Source: Anniella stebbinsi | Taxonomy: Eukaryota; Chordata; Lepidosauria; Squamata; Anniellidae | Direction: 5' to 3' | NCBI GenBank assembly: GCA_029215795.1 | Contig: JARDYH010000007.1 | Coordinates: forward strand, 68,626,763 to 68,690,762 | Length of the DNA stretch: 64,000 bases | In this document: positions 36,777-47,129 of the stretch, one piece after another | How the letters are laid out: each line of letters starts with the position of its first letter | Numbering within the stretch: the stretch's first letter is position 1 | The notes under the pieces: model-generated | Seen by the model: only the letters and a program-made list of their open reading frames with translations | Databases searched by the model: none | What the model was told of the DNA's origin: nothing | Made by a program: the position numbers and the translations under genes

Positions 36777-37458
36777 AAGGCTGACCATATGAAAAGGAGG
36801 ACAGGGCTCATGTAACTTTAACAGTTGTAGAGAAAAGGGAATTTCAGCCAGTGTCATTTGTATGCAATTAGTTCCTGGTGAGATTCCCTCTTCATCACAA
36901 CAGTTAAAGGCTGCCTCTACAAGAGAGGTTTAAAGCTCTTTCAAGGCGCTTAAAAATTTTTACCTCTACAAGAACGGAGCGCAAATCGGGCGTAGAGGCG
37001 CGTTATCTCTCCGATTATGCGCATTATCGAATGCGCGTTAAACAGTGAGTTTAATTTTGCTCCGTCCGTTAAAGTGCATTTTGACTATGTGAACAAGCGC
37101 TTATGCGCATTAACTACTTGTAAAGCGCATTTTGGTCATCCGTTAATGCGCTTCGCCGCCTGTCACGGCCTCTCGTGCAGAGGTATTAGGCGTAAATGCG
37201 CTTCAGCAATTATGCGCATAATCGCCTAACCAGGCGCAAAAGCGAATCCTTGTAGAGGGGACCAAAGTTGCAGGCACTATACTAGAGTGGCCCTATACAA
37301 AAGAAGGCAGGGCCCCTGCAACTTTAACAGTTGTGATGAAGAGGGAATTTCACCAGGAACTAATTGCATACAAATGACACTGGCTGAAATTCCCTTTTCT
37401 CTACAACTGTTAAAGTTACATGAGCCCTGTCCTCCTTTTCATAGGGTCAGCCTAAGGG
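36777..37458 (-). mobile_element. hAT-like double-hairpin element, type B, carrying a nested insertion
   Basis: Exact target duplication CTCCTAGA at 36769-36776 and 37459-37466. The left part (36777-36910) stops at CAACAGTTAAAG, the right part resumes at AAAGTTGCAGGCAC (37262). Here the right unit keeps the inner end (CTAGAGTGGCCCTATACAAAAG), so orientation is opposite to 23453. Confidence 0.93.
36911..37261. mobile_element. element with CCTCTACAAG ends, nested in the hAT-like copy
   Basis: Ends GCTGCCTCTACAAGAG and CCTTGTAGAGGGGACC. AAAG flanks both sides (or AAA if the first G is part of the element), a 3-4 bp duplication. The interior is packed with variants of ATGCGCATTA and GCGCTT in both directions. 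Confidence 0.85.
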
Positions 37459-37789
37459 CTCCTAGATCTATATCACCCTAAAACCACCAACATCAGGAAC
37501 TAGGAACTGTTGGGGCTGACATGTCTCGGATGGGGGAAACTGGCGCACATCCATCTTTTGATATGGGATTGGTACCCAGATCTGGAAGAAGAGCATTTTC
37601 TGAGGTTCTTCCTTATACCTGGGTCAAGAAAGAGCCCTGTTTCAGTTGCGTTTGTGGGAAGTGTAGCTGCTCTCAATTCCTCCTCTGCTCCAGGCGAAAC
37701 ATAACCCAGCTCCTTCATTTAATGTGTTTGCAAAGTACAAAACTGTCGCTTTAAATTGTCGCTTTAAAGTCTTGTTTTCTGGAGGATGA

Positions 37790-38000
37790 GCGGGAGAGGC
37801 AGAAGTGTTAATTGGGACCCTGGTGGGGTAGGTGAGAGGGGCGGTGCCTGTTTGTTTATAGAATTAGCAGATCTCAATTTCCCTGCTGATTGTGTTGATT
37901 CTAATTAACAACCAAGGAGGAAAACTCAGTGAGGACAGTATGTGGGAGGGAGAGTGGGAATTTGCTTTAGAGTGGGATTTCTATTGTCTTTGAGCAGGAA
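37790..38000. promoter_or_regulatory. candidate conserved noncoding island
   Basis: Non-repetitive, with AGTGTTAATTGGGACCC and GATTCTAATTAACAACC. Composition and homeodomain-type sites suggest regulatory DNA; conservation not tested. Confidence 0.3.
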
Positions 38001-38029
38001 TCCCCAAACCTGAGAGGAGGTGCCTTGTT

Positions 38030-38348
38030 ATCTTTGGCAGCAAAAGCAACCTCAAAGAGCCTTGTGGCACCTTAAAGGCTAACACGTTAGTTCGTTGTAG
38101 CAAATTCATTCTTGCTTGCCGTTTTGGAAAAGCTTAAACCCTTCCTGTTTTTTATTTGGCTTTTCAAGATTTGGCTTCAGGGATGTGTTTTTGATTAGCT
38201 GAGGGAGAGTTACTTATTATTATTATTATCATTATCATCATCATTGTTGATTCTCATTTTGTTTCATTTATTTTCTTCCAAAGCGGCTGTAAGCTGCTTT
38301 GAACACGTTTAAAACGTGACCCTTAAACATTTACAATAAATAAATACT
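38030..38348 (+). repeat. interspersed repeat fragment, then LINE 3' tail
   Basis: 38030-38095 carries GCAGCAAAAGCAACCTC and CCTTGTGGCACCTTAAAGG. 38105-38348 has (ATT)n and the tail AAGCGGCTGTAAGCTGCTTTG ... CAATAAATAAATA. Confidence 0.6.
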
Positions 38349-38429
38349 TCTCAAAACTATCCATCATAAGAAAACTGCACTGTGAGAAATGAACGAACGA
38401 AACAACCACTAGGTTATCCGCAGTCCCCA

Positions 38430-38530
38430 GATATTGGGCTACAGCTCCCATCACCCCCAGCTAGCAAGACCAAGGGCCCGGCGGGATGGGAGACGTAGTC
38501 CAACTGCATCTTGGGACCCAAGGTTAGGGA
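38430..38530. repeat. foldback repeat, ACAGCTCCCATCACCCCCAG type
   Basis: CTACAGCTCCCATCACCCCC at left and GGGATGGGAGACGTAGTCC at right. Confidence 0.5.
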
Positions 38531-38819
38531 TCAATCATTCGTTCCCAGTCACAAGGAGACGGCTGCTTCGCCTCTGTGGAATTTGCTGCTCTGGGTTTGC
38601 CTCCTTCCAGTCTGACTAATTCTGTCACTTCTCTGCATCGCCCATGGTGGGAAAGATTCAGTCATTTCCAACCCTGACACAGTGACACAGCATGCCGAGC
38701 CAGCACCGTAGACGATGGCAAATTGTTTTCCAATACTTATTTTTGTCGATTTCCACTTGCCTTCTCCACCCGCTATTCTTTGTTTTCCTTTCTTTCTTTT
38801 TAAATCCCCCCCCCCCTCC

Positions 38820-39130
38820 AATTTCCCGCTAAGCCTGTTGGACAAATTAAATTGTAAGTGTATAATTGTGGGCAGCCTATCTGTGAGTTGTGTGTGTGGT
38901 TGCTGTGAAGACTGGGAGTCGGATTAAGCTGTTCTGGAAATCCATTTTCATCTGAGTTTTTAATACCTTTGGACCTGCTGGTGTAAGAGCTGAGTCTGGC
39001 TGCCAGCCCCTCACTGACGCTTTATGCGGTAATTGAAATGTGTGTTTGGGATCAGGGCTACCGTAATTCCAGGATTACTAGCTCCGCTCCTGGCTCACTG
39101 GTGTGCATGTGAGGGACATAACTGTCAGCT
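38820..39130. promoter_or_regulatory. candidate conserved noncoding island
   Basis: Unique sequence with GGATTA at 38921 and 39072, GACAAATTAAATTG and GCGGTAATTGAAATG. Possible CRX/OTX-type sites. Inference only. Confidence 0.35.
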
Positions 39131-39929
39131 CTTTCCCATAATCGAATGTGTACAAAGAGAATCTTAGCAATATCACCTACCACTTTAGGCAGTGTGTTCT
39201 CCAGCATTTAAAGTGCTTTGACGTATGTTATATCAATGAAACTTACACCAGACCTACAAGGTAGTATTATCCTCATATCGCAAGTGCGGGAGGCTAAAAG
39301 TCTTCAGAGCTTGCCTGAGCCTGTCTCCACCCCACACATAGTAGTTTTACGACTGAGGTGAATTTCAAACCAGGAGGCTTCCCGGCTCACGCCCACAGAC
39401 AAGATGTTTCACCCTCTCAGTGAAGAAGCCAAACATGGGCTCAAAATGGCCGATTTCCCATCACTCCTATGGCCCCTATACGAATCTGTTGTGTGATTAC
39501 ACTTCTGGTCTCCGCACCTAAAAAAAGGGATGTTGTAGAGTTGGAAAACCGTGCAGAAAAGGGCTACTAAAATGATCAAGAGGCTGGAGCATCTCCCCTG
39601 TGAGGAAACATCGGGGCCTGTTTAAGTTAGAAAAAAAGGTGAGTATGTTTAGACATGACGGGAAAGTACAAAATGATGCATGGTGTGGAGAAAGTGGAGA
39701 GGGAGATGTTTTTCACCCTGTCTCATAATACTAGATTCCAATGGGGTCATTCCATGAAGTGGATTGGTGGGAAATTCAGGACAGGTAAAAGGAAGGATTT
39801 CTTCACACCGTGCATTGTTGAACAATGGAATTCACTGCTACAAGATGTAGCGATGTCCACCAATTTGGATGGCTTTAAATGGGGATTGGACAAATTCATG
39901 GATAATAAGGCTATTGATGGGTACAGGTC

Positions 39930-40077
39930 TAGGCTGACCATATGAAAAGGAGCTCATGTAACTTTAACAGTTGTAGAGAAAAGGGAATTTCAGCCAGTGT
40001 CATTTGTATGCAATTAGTTCCTGGTGAAATTCCCTCTCCATCACGAGCCCCGTCCTACTTTTCATATGGTCAGCCTA
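39930..40077. mobile_element. hAT-like element, type B, internally deleted
   Basis: Target duplication TACAGGTC / TACAAGTC, one mismatch. The left arm reaches CCCTCTCCATCACGAG and then jumps to the right terminus CCCCGTCCTACTTTTCATATG. Confidence 0.88.
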
Positions 40078-40100
40078 TACAAGTCCTGATGGCTCTATGG

Positions 40101-40420
40101 TAGGGTGACCATATGAAAAGGAGGACAGGGCTGCTGTATCTTTAACAGTTGCAGAGAAAAGGCAATTTCAGCAGGCGTCATTTGTATGCAATTAGTACCT
40201 GGTGAAATCCTCTCCTCATCACAACAGTTAAAGTTGCAGGCACTATACTAGAGTGACCAGATACAAGAGAGGACAGGGCTCCTGCAGCTTTAACTGTTGT
40301 AATGAAGAGGGAATTTCACCAGGTACGAATTGCATACAAATGATGCAGGCTGAAATTGCCTTTTCTCTACAACTGTTAAAGTTACATGAGCCCTGTCCTC
40401 CTTTTCATCTGGTCAGCCTA
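40101..40420 (-). mobile_element. hAT-like double-hairpin element, mixed type A/B
   Basis: Exact target duplication CTCTATGG at 40093-40100 and 40421-40428. The left outer end is type A (TAGGGTGACC, CTGTATCTTTAACAGTTGC), the right outer end type B (AAAGTTACATGAGCCC, GGTCAGCCTA). Confidence 0.93.
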
Positions 40421-40785
40421 CTCTATGGTAACTCTAGTTTAGGCAGTATATACTAGTTGCCTGGGAACCTGAGCAGGAGGGTGCTGTTGCACTCACATCC
40501 TCCTTGTGGGTTTCCCACAGGCAGCTTGAACAGAAGGCTGGACTAGATGGACCTTCAGTCTGATCCAGAATTTCTGTTTTTAGGTTCACAAGAGTTTGGG
40601 CCAGAATGAATTCATTTGCCTTTAAGGGGCCACCAGATTTTTTGTTGTTTTTGGTACTACTCTCTGGAAATTGCTTGTAGTTTGTTTTATGCTACCCATA
40701 TTTGCTTTTGTCAGACTCCTTTTCCAGGTTTTTCTGTTGTTCCCCAAACCTGCTAATCTGCGTGACCAGAGTGACTATGGACTGA

Positions 40786-40905
40786 AAGAAATCTGTGTGT
40801 ACTGCACAGCAGCCTTTCGCAACCTGGTGCCCTACAGATGTGTTAGATTACAGCTCCCATCATTCCCAGCTAGCAGGGCACCAGATCAGGAAAGGCTGCT
40901 GCGTA
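40786..40905. repeat. foldback repeat, GGTGCCCTACAGATG type
   Basis: CAACCTGGTGCCCTACAGATG ... TTACAGCTCCCATCATTCCC ... CAGGGCACCAGATCAGG, inverted ends. Confidence 0.65.
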
Positions 40906-40999
40906 CCATGGGAAATTAAACTTTCCTCCAGCCACTTCCAGCTGCCCGTGTTTTATTGCACGCTCGTTACTGGGCACTCACGGATTTTCGTGGTTCCTA

Positions 41000-42070
41000 C
41001 GTCCCATGCGCCTCCCGCCCCTTCTAGCCTTCTTTGCGTGACAAAAAATGACCTCGGTGAATCTGAATTATTTTTGAGATGGAACTTGCTGGTATCTCCA
41101 GCTGTGTGCGTTGTTTACTTCCTCTTTTGAAAGAGGAAGTAAAGAGGGACAAACACGCGGAAACACGATTCCCCCCCCCCATGTGATGACACTCTTAATG
41201 AAATAGAGCAAGGTTAAAAGAAAATGCAAAGGATATACCTTAAGTGGGTTGCTTTCTATTGCCAGTGGATGTTGGGAAGGACAATTAAATTTCATGAAGC
41301 AAGAATGTGCCCAACTCCTGCGTTGCTACAACTCAGACTAAAGGAGACTGTTTTCTTTTTCTGTTCATCCTGGCATGTCTCACTGCTGAATGTGTGAATT
41401 GGTTTCCCTTGTGTTTGGCCTGATAAGGAAGTTTCACCTGTGGTGTTAGATATAGGTTGGCAGGCTCAGGATGCATTCAGTTTTTCTACTTCATGCTGCC
41501 CTTTTCAAATAGTAAAAGTGCATGCTTGAACCATCCTAAAGTCAATAATGACGAAATTAAATTTAGGGGGAAAGGATTTCACTGGGCCCGGCCAGTGACC
41601 ACACCATGCTCATTCAAATATTTGGACTATTCCTAACACAATACTAAAGATACCTTAAACAGCAGGAACATCAAAGAGCTTAATTAAATCTAAATAAAAG
41701 CGTGAAGACTGTGTTATAAATCTGAATGAGTTATAAAAACCAACCTTACCTTTGTTAAATAATGTGACAATGTTTATTATGTTACATAATCTGGAAAAGC
41801 TCTTGTAAATCACTAGGTTTTGTTTTAGCCACTCAGCTCTTGCAAATTGCTCAGGATTTTCTACCAAGTGTTAGTAATCTTTATGCTGTGAAGACCCACC
41901 TAATTTAACATGGGGGGTGGGGTGGCTTTGTCTTGTATGGTCTACTTTCTTTTATTAAAATCCCTATGCTGATGTCTTTTAAATTTACAAAGTCAAAAGT
42001 GTATTCCCAAGATCTCTTAACAGTTTGCACATAACTAATCTCTGTTAAGCGATCCTGAGCATGCACTGTT
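41000..42070. other. intergenic, unassigned
   Basis: No gene recognised. A small hairpin TTCCTCTTTTGAAAGAGGAA lies at about 41119. Confidence 0.35.
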
Positions 42071-42074
42071 TCCT

Positions 42075-42600
42075 TTAGAGAAATGCCTTGTTGGATCAGA
42101 TCAATCAAGGTCCACTTAGTTTAGCAGTCTTTGCCAGTTTATCTGAAGGAACGCCTCCTTCCCTATGTACCTGCCTGGACCCTAAGATCATCCTCAGGGG
42201 TCCTTCTCTGCGAGCCCCTGCCAAAGGAAGTGAGGCAGGTGGCTACCAGAAGGAGGGCCTTCTCTGCTGTGGCCCCCCAGCTGTGGAATGAGCTCCCTGG
42301 CACCTACGTCATACTCTTTTTGATGCCAGGTGAAGACCTTTTTATTTTCTTGGTATTTTGACAGTTCATCAACTTAATTTTTAACTTTGTTGTTTTAAAT
42401 TTGTATTTTAAATCTGTATTAATTTCTGCATGGCTGCTTGGTTTTATCCTGGTTGTGCTTTTATATTGCACCTTATACTATGTTTTAATACTGTTGTTTG
42501 TTTTATATTTTGAATGGTTTTCATGGTTTTAATTTTTGTAAACCGCCCAGAGAGCTTCAACTATTGGACGGTATAGAAGTTCAATAAATAAATAAATAAG
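42075..42600 (+). repeat. LINE fragments: minus CR1-like end, then plus LINE 3' end with ORF2 C-terminus
   Basis: 42075-42125 (CTTGTTGGATCAGATC) is a minus CR1-like scrap. 42130-42600 in sense encodes RAFSAVAPQLWNELPG, then GTAAACCGCCCAGAGAGCTTC and AATAAATAAATAAAT. It is the clearest tail of this LINE family in the window. Confidence 0.85.
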
Positions 42601-42899
42601 AATCATAGAAGCTGGCAGCAACTAGATGGCCCAGCGGACATGGACTGTGAGGATTCTCCTAAAAACAGGAGCATCTATCAAATTCCTTCTGTCTATCTAT
42701 TTGGTTTCTATTCTGCCTTTCCATTAAAAAATGGCACTCAAGGTGGTTTCTATACAACTATTAAAGGTATAGGAGTCCCAAGGCGCACCCAGTTCTACAT
42801 CCCAAAGCAAATTCTAATTTCATGTTACCACTAAAACCTCTTCCCAGTAGCGGTGGCCGATATATATCCTTCATGTGCCTGCTTTCCCTCCACCATACG

Positions 42900-43570
42900 G
42901 TCCCTCCCTAATCCGTACCCTGTTCTATTCCAGGGCTGGGATTTTCAATTAAGGATACTTACCGTCTCCCCCTTCCACCCCCTCCTCCCGCTGCTATTTC
43001 CCTAATGAGGGGTGGCTGGTGGTAAATTAATTGTCCTGACAGTGTGACCCTAATCCGCATGTGTATTATAATTATAAGGGGGGGGAGTGCAGGCCAAGGA
43101 AAAGACCTTGGTTATTTCCAGACTGCTGCTTTGTAATTAACTAGCACGTGGCATCATTAGGCTGAGGATTACAAGAGCCTTTTATTTATTTCCTTTTGAC
43201 TCATTAATTTCCCCCACCCCAACCCCTTCCAACCTTGGGTGATTAAATAGTCCCTTGCATGGCTATTTCTTGAAAGAGTCTACGGCCTACCATTGTCTTG
43301 CCGGCCTATTGGCCATCCCTGCCTCCCTCCCTCTCTCCCTCCCGCCAGCCATGGATCTTGGCCACGTTGTTTGGCCCCGTGGGGAATTAATGTTAATTAA
43401 AAGTGCATTGTTTTCAACGCTTCCTGGATTACCGTCCATGGAATATTCCTTTCCCTGGCCTCATTTTAAGTGCATTAGCTTAAGGGGAGAACATGAGCGA
43501 GTGTCCAATTACAAAATGCAGCTCAAGGCAGGACTAGGGGGCTTGCTCATTCACACATGGTCATTTACCC
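42900..43570. promoter_or_regulatory. candidate conserved noncoding cluster upstream of CRX
   Basis: Unique sequence with TAATCC (42909, 43051) and GGATTA (43166, 43426), i.e. four K50-homeodomain sites in 523 bp, plus TAAATTAATTG, TTTGTAATTAACTAG, GTTAATTAAAAG and E-box CACGTG at 43145. OTX/CRX proteins bind TAATCC, so autoregulation or OTX2 input is plausible. No expression data can be seen here. Confidence 0.45.
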
Positions 43571-43576
43571 CTTGAA

Positions 43577-43915
43577 GGCAATATCAAATGATGACATGCA
43601 AGTGTGACGGGGGCCGTGGAATGAGCTTCCGCCTGTCCCCAAACAAGGTGCTTTTCAAAGGGATCCGTTCACACATGCAACTGCCAGACATGGACTTTTC
43701 AGCGATCCAGGATAGATTTGTGCCTGGATTTGTAACAAGAGTTGCCTTAGCTGAGGCCTGTCCCAAGAACCGCAGCTTGGTTTTTATTGCTGTTTTTATT
43801 GTGCACTTGTGCTTTTATTATTCGCATATTGTCTCAGTTTTATCTATGTTTATCGTTGCATGTCGCCTTGCGAGGGCTTCTGCACTGAAAGGCGGCCCGG
43901 AAATATTTTAAATAG
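43577..43915 (+). repeat. LINE 3' end
   Basis: The end GTCGCCTTGCGAGGGCTTC ... GAAAGGCGGCCCGGAAATATT is the L2-type tail with the GGCGG motif. Confidence 0.5.
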
Positions 43916-44040
43916 AGCATATTTTATTTCAAATATATTTAAGGCAGGGGTCCCTAACATGACACCTGTCTCCTTCAAAAATATGTTTTTTAAAATAAAA
44001 AACCTTGGGAAACGTTAGGACAGTCTTGTTTCTCTCCCTT

Positions 44041-44200
44041 TCTTAGGGCGACCACATGGAAAGGAGGACAGGGCTCCTGTATCTTTAACAGTTGCATTGA
44101 AAAGGGAATTTCAGCAGGTGTGATTGTTATGCATGCAGAGCCTGGTGAAATCCCCTCTTCATCCCAACAGTTAAAGCTGCAGGAGCTATTCTAGAGGGAC
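44041..44200. mobile_element. hAT-like element, single hairpin unit (type A)
   Basis: Runs from outer end TTAGGGCGACCACATGG to inner end GCAGGAGCTATTCTAGAGGGACCAG. The second unit is missing. Confidence 0.85.
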
Positions 44201-44249
44201 CAGGGCTGAGGTAGGTTAGGCTGGGAATCTGTGACTGACCCAACACTGT

Positions 44250-44335
44250 CCAGCAAGCTTCCGTGGCTGAGTGGGGACTAGAACCCGGATCTCCCAACTC
44301 CCAGTCACTTTAGCCACAACACCACACTGGCTCAG
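44250..44335. repeat. old SINE-type fragment
   Basis: CTTCCGTGGCTGAGTGGGGAC, GAACCCGGATCTCCCAAC and ACCACACTGGCTC, a common vertebrate MIR-like 3' pattern. Confidence 0.5.
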
Positions 44336-44339
44336 CACC

Positions 44340-45850
44340 ACTTTATATAAGCAGATGGTGGGGGTGAGGATTGCATGGTGTATTTTTTTTTTAATCCCTA
44401 CACACAGAAATGTCAGGGAGATGGGTAGATTGAACCCTCCTCCTTTATATGCTAGATTTCTATGTGGGAGGGCAATTTGTTTGGTTGTTGTGTAGTTTGA
44501 AGAAACTTGGCAGATGCGATGGACAATAATACTGACCTGTTTTCCAGGGTTATTGTAAACAAACCCACAAAAGTTACTAGCTCACATTGATTTGTTTGTT
44601 TGTTTAAATACTTTGACTTCCCAGTAAGAGCTGATTTAACTAGGGAAATGGTTGTGTGGATTGGTAATATCTGGAACTGACTTATCAGAGGGTCCAGTTA
44701 AAGGTCTTCGTTTGCATATCTGGTAAATCCCTCTCCTTAAGTGTTTAGGGACCCATTGTTAGTTAGGGTAGGCAGTCCTGGACTTGTTGGAGCATTAATC
44801 TGTATGACAGCTAGATACTATTTCTTCATTTATTTATTTAAGGGATTTATACCCTGCCCTGCAGTTAGGTACCCTGGGCAGCTTACATGATAACTTGATA
44901 GTGAAAGTATACTCTGCATATGCTTAGGAACTCTTATCTTCTTCTGCAATCTGATAAATCCATGAAAAAGCAACAGCGAATAGATTTAATTAAAATATGG
45001 GAAATACTGGTTATTGGTTTTTAGTTGCCTTTGGAGGGCCCCTTAGGGGCTGAAAGGTGAAGGGTGTGTTTGTGTGTGTGTTTGTACAGATTAAAGTAAA
45101 TAAATAATCTTATCATATATACCATCGTATCCAAAGGGGACATGGTGAGTTATGCACATGTTTTAACTTGATGTTGACTCTTCTGTTTCTCTGATTTTGA
45201 ATATGAAAGCTGGGTTGTGTGCAAAGTTTGCTACTGTGGAGCATAACCTGAATTATGAGAAGGGTCTCCTGTTTGCAAACTCAGATATGCAACCATGGGC
45301 TAGGAACTAGATTTTTTTTAAAAAGGGGGGCTGTGAACGGTGTTCAGTTACACGTTTGCACGGTGTGATGTTGGAATAAGTCAGTGGAAATTTGCAGCTA
45401 TTTGGATGGAAAGTTGAAATCCACAGACCGGGAGAGTGAAATACAGAGGATCTGTAGCTCAGCTGTAAAGTACATACTTGCCTGTAGAAAGGCCCATATT
45501 CAGTGAAAAAGATCTTCTTAGTTGGTGCCAATCATGATGGACAGTTGAGATGAGACCACTGCTGTGACTCCTCATCCTTCTGTGGGGAAATGTATTTCTT
45601 CACCTGTGTCATCCTAGCTATGCCAAAAGCAGAACGCCTCTTGTACTTTGAACAGTTCCCCTCCCTCACCTGTTTGGGCAGGCAGGGATGTCTACAAGAG
45701 ATGAAATCCTGTTGCATGTGGATTGTGGTGAGCCAAATGTGCTGCAAGAGCGCGTCCCTTTTGCACATTAGGGTAACACTAGGCAGGCATACACAGAGAT
45801 GTCCAGGCCAACAGTTGATGCATGAAAATAGGGGAGTCTGTTGCATTCCC
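44340..45850. other. intergenic, unassigned
   Basis: 44828-44890 is a LINE-tail scrap (TTTATTTAAGGGATTTATACCCTGCCC). Overlapping ORFs at 45532-45901 on both strands have no recognisable motif. Confidence 0.35.
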
Positions 45851-45851
45851 A

Positions 45852-46330
45852 CAATAAGAACATCAGAAGAGCCATGCTGGATCAGACCAAGTTCCATCTA
45901 GTCCAGAATTCTGTTCACGCAAGAGCCAACCAGCTGCCCGTGGCAAACCCACAAAGCAGGACATGAGTGCAACAGCACCCTCTCACCCATGTTCCCCAGC
46001 AACTGGTGCACACAGGCTTACTGCCTTGGAGGTAGCATCTAACCATCAGGACTACCGTATTTCTTCGATTCTAAGACGCCATCGATTGTAAGACGCACCT
46101 TGATTTCAGTACCACCAACAGAAAAAAGCTTTGATTCTAAGTGTGGGAAAATTGCCATCGATTCTAAGACACACCCTGTTTTTAGAGACGTTTATATGGG
46201 GGGAAAGTGCGTCTTAGAATCGAAGAAATAGGGCAATAGCCATTGATAGCCTTCTCCACATTAAGGATCATTGTCTGGGCATGATCCCCTCCCAGCAATT
46301 ATACACGCACATTCCCCAATTACATATTTC
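45852..46330 (-). repeat. CR1-like LINE 3' end, split by a MITE
   Basis: AAGAACATCAGAAGAGCCATGC ... CCCATGTTCCCCAGCAACTGG ... CTAACCATCAGGAC, interrupted at 46055, resuming as TAGCCATTGATAGCC at 46238. Confidence 0.78.
46055..46234. mobile_element. MITE with CCGTATTTCTTCGATTC ends
   Basis: Left end CCGTATTTCTTCGATTCTAAGACGC (first 20 bases from 46056) is matched by its complement at 46209-46232 with about 24 paired bases. The interior repeats ATCGATTNTAAGACGCACC-like blocks. Confidence 0.82.
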
Positions 46331-46712
46331 TGAAAGTTTTACTCTGCTTGCTGTGTACATGGCGTCCATTTCTCTACAATAGTTTGCCCTGCAGAAGCTG
46401 CAGGAACTGTGTGTCTCAGTAAACTGACCATAACCATTTTTTACAACTTAATGCTTCATAGAATGCATGCATGCAGCTGATCCTATGTATGCTTACTCAG
46501 AGGTAAGTGAGCATAGAATGTTGATCTCTGATCAAACTGAAGGTATTGTCTTGCCTCTCTTTCATCCCATGGTAGCAGAGAGATGCACATTTATTTTGGA
46601 GCAAGTCCCAGTGAATTTGGTGGATTGACTTCTCCCCAGAAAGGCGAAATAGGGACAGGATTTTAAACTAGGGACAGACGGGTACCAGAAAATTAGGAGT
46701 GTCCCTGATAAC

Positions 46713-46884
46713 TAGGGTGACCATACGAAAAGGAGGACAGGGCTCCTGTATCTTGAACAGTTGCATAGAAAAGGGAATTTCAGCAGGTGCTGCATATTTA
46801 CAAATGACACCTGCTGAAATTCCCATTTCTATGCAACTGTTCAAGATACAGGAGCCCTGTCCTCCTTTTCGTATGGTCACCCTA
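46713..46884. mobile_element. hAT-like element, minimal single perfect hairpin
   Basis: Target duplication CTGATAAC / CTGAAAAC with one mismatch. Two outer arms of about 76 bp pair with a single mismatch around a loop of about 20 bases (CTGCATATTTACAAATGAC). Confidence 0.95.
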
Positions 46885-47129
46885 CTGAAAACATATGGAC
46901 AGGTGGACATATTGATATCAGTCAAAGAACAGGCGCCTTTCAAAGCATAAATCCCACTGCATAGTGGCGATTCTCTCAGAATGAGGCCCACTCAGAGTGT
47001 AGAAGTGGAAATGCCTGCTGAGGTATCAGGGAGCCACAGTGTTAGGCCATACCATTCTGTGGAGCATTTCCCCCTCCTTGTTTTCTTCTGAGTACCTGGA
47101 CCCTCTCACGCGACCTGCCAAGGACCCAA

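Larger units (their letters stand above)
39515..40590 (+). repeat. LINE 3' region split by two hAT-like insertions
   Basis: Decayed coding (GCTACTAAAATGATCAAGAGG; CACTGCTACAAGATGTAGCG) runs to 39929, reappears at 40078-40100 and continues from 40421 through TTGCCTGGGAACCTGAGC to GGACTAGATGGACCTTCAG. A second LINE-type end of the same kind is at 50710-50895. Confidence 0.75.

Noticed and set aside
39655..39945. 96-codon plus-strand ORF
   Set aside because: Decayed LINE coding sequence that ends at a hAT-like insertion.
46668..46991. ORFs on both strands of the 172-bp hairpin
   Set aside because: The same peptide on both strands is a by-product of the palindrome.
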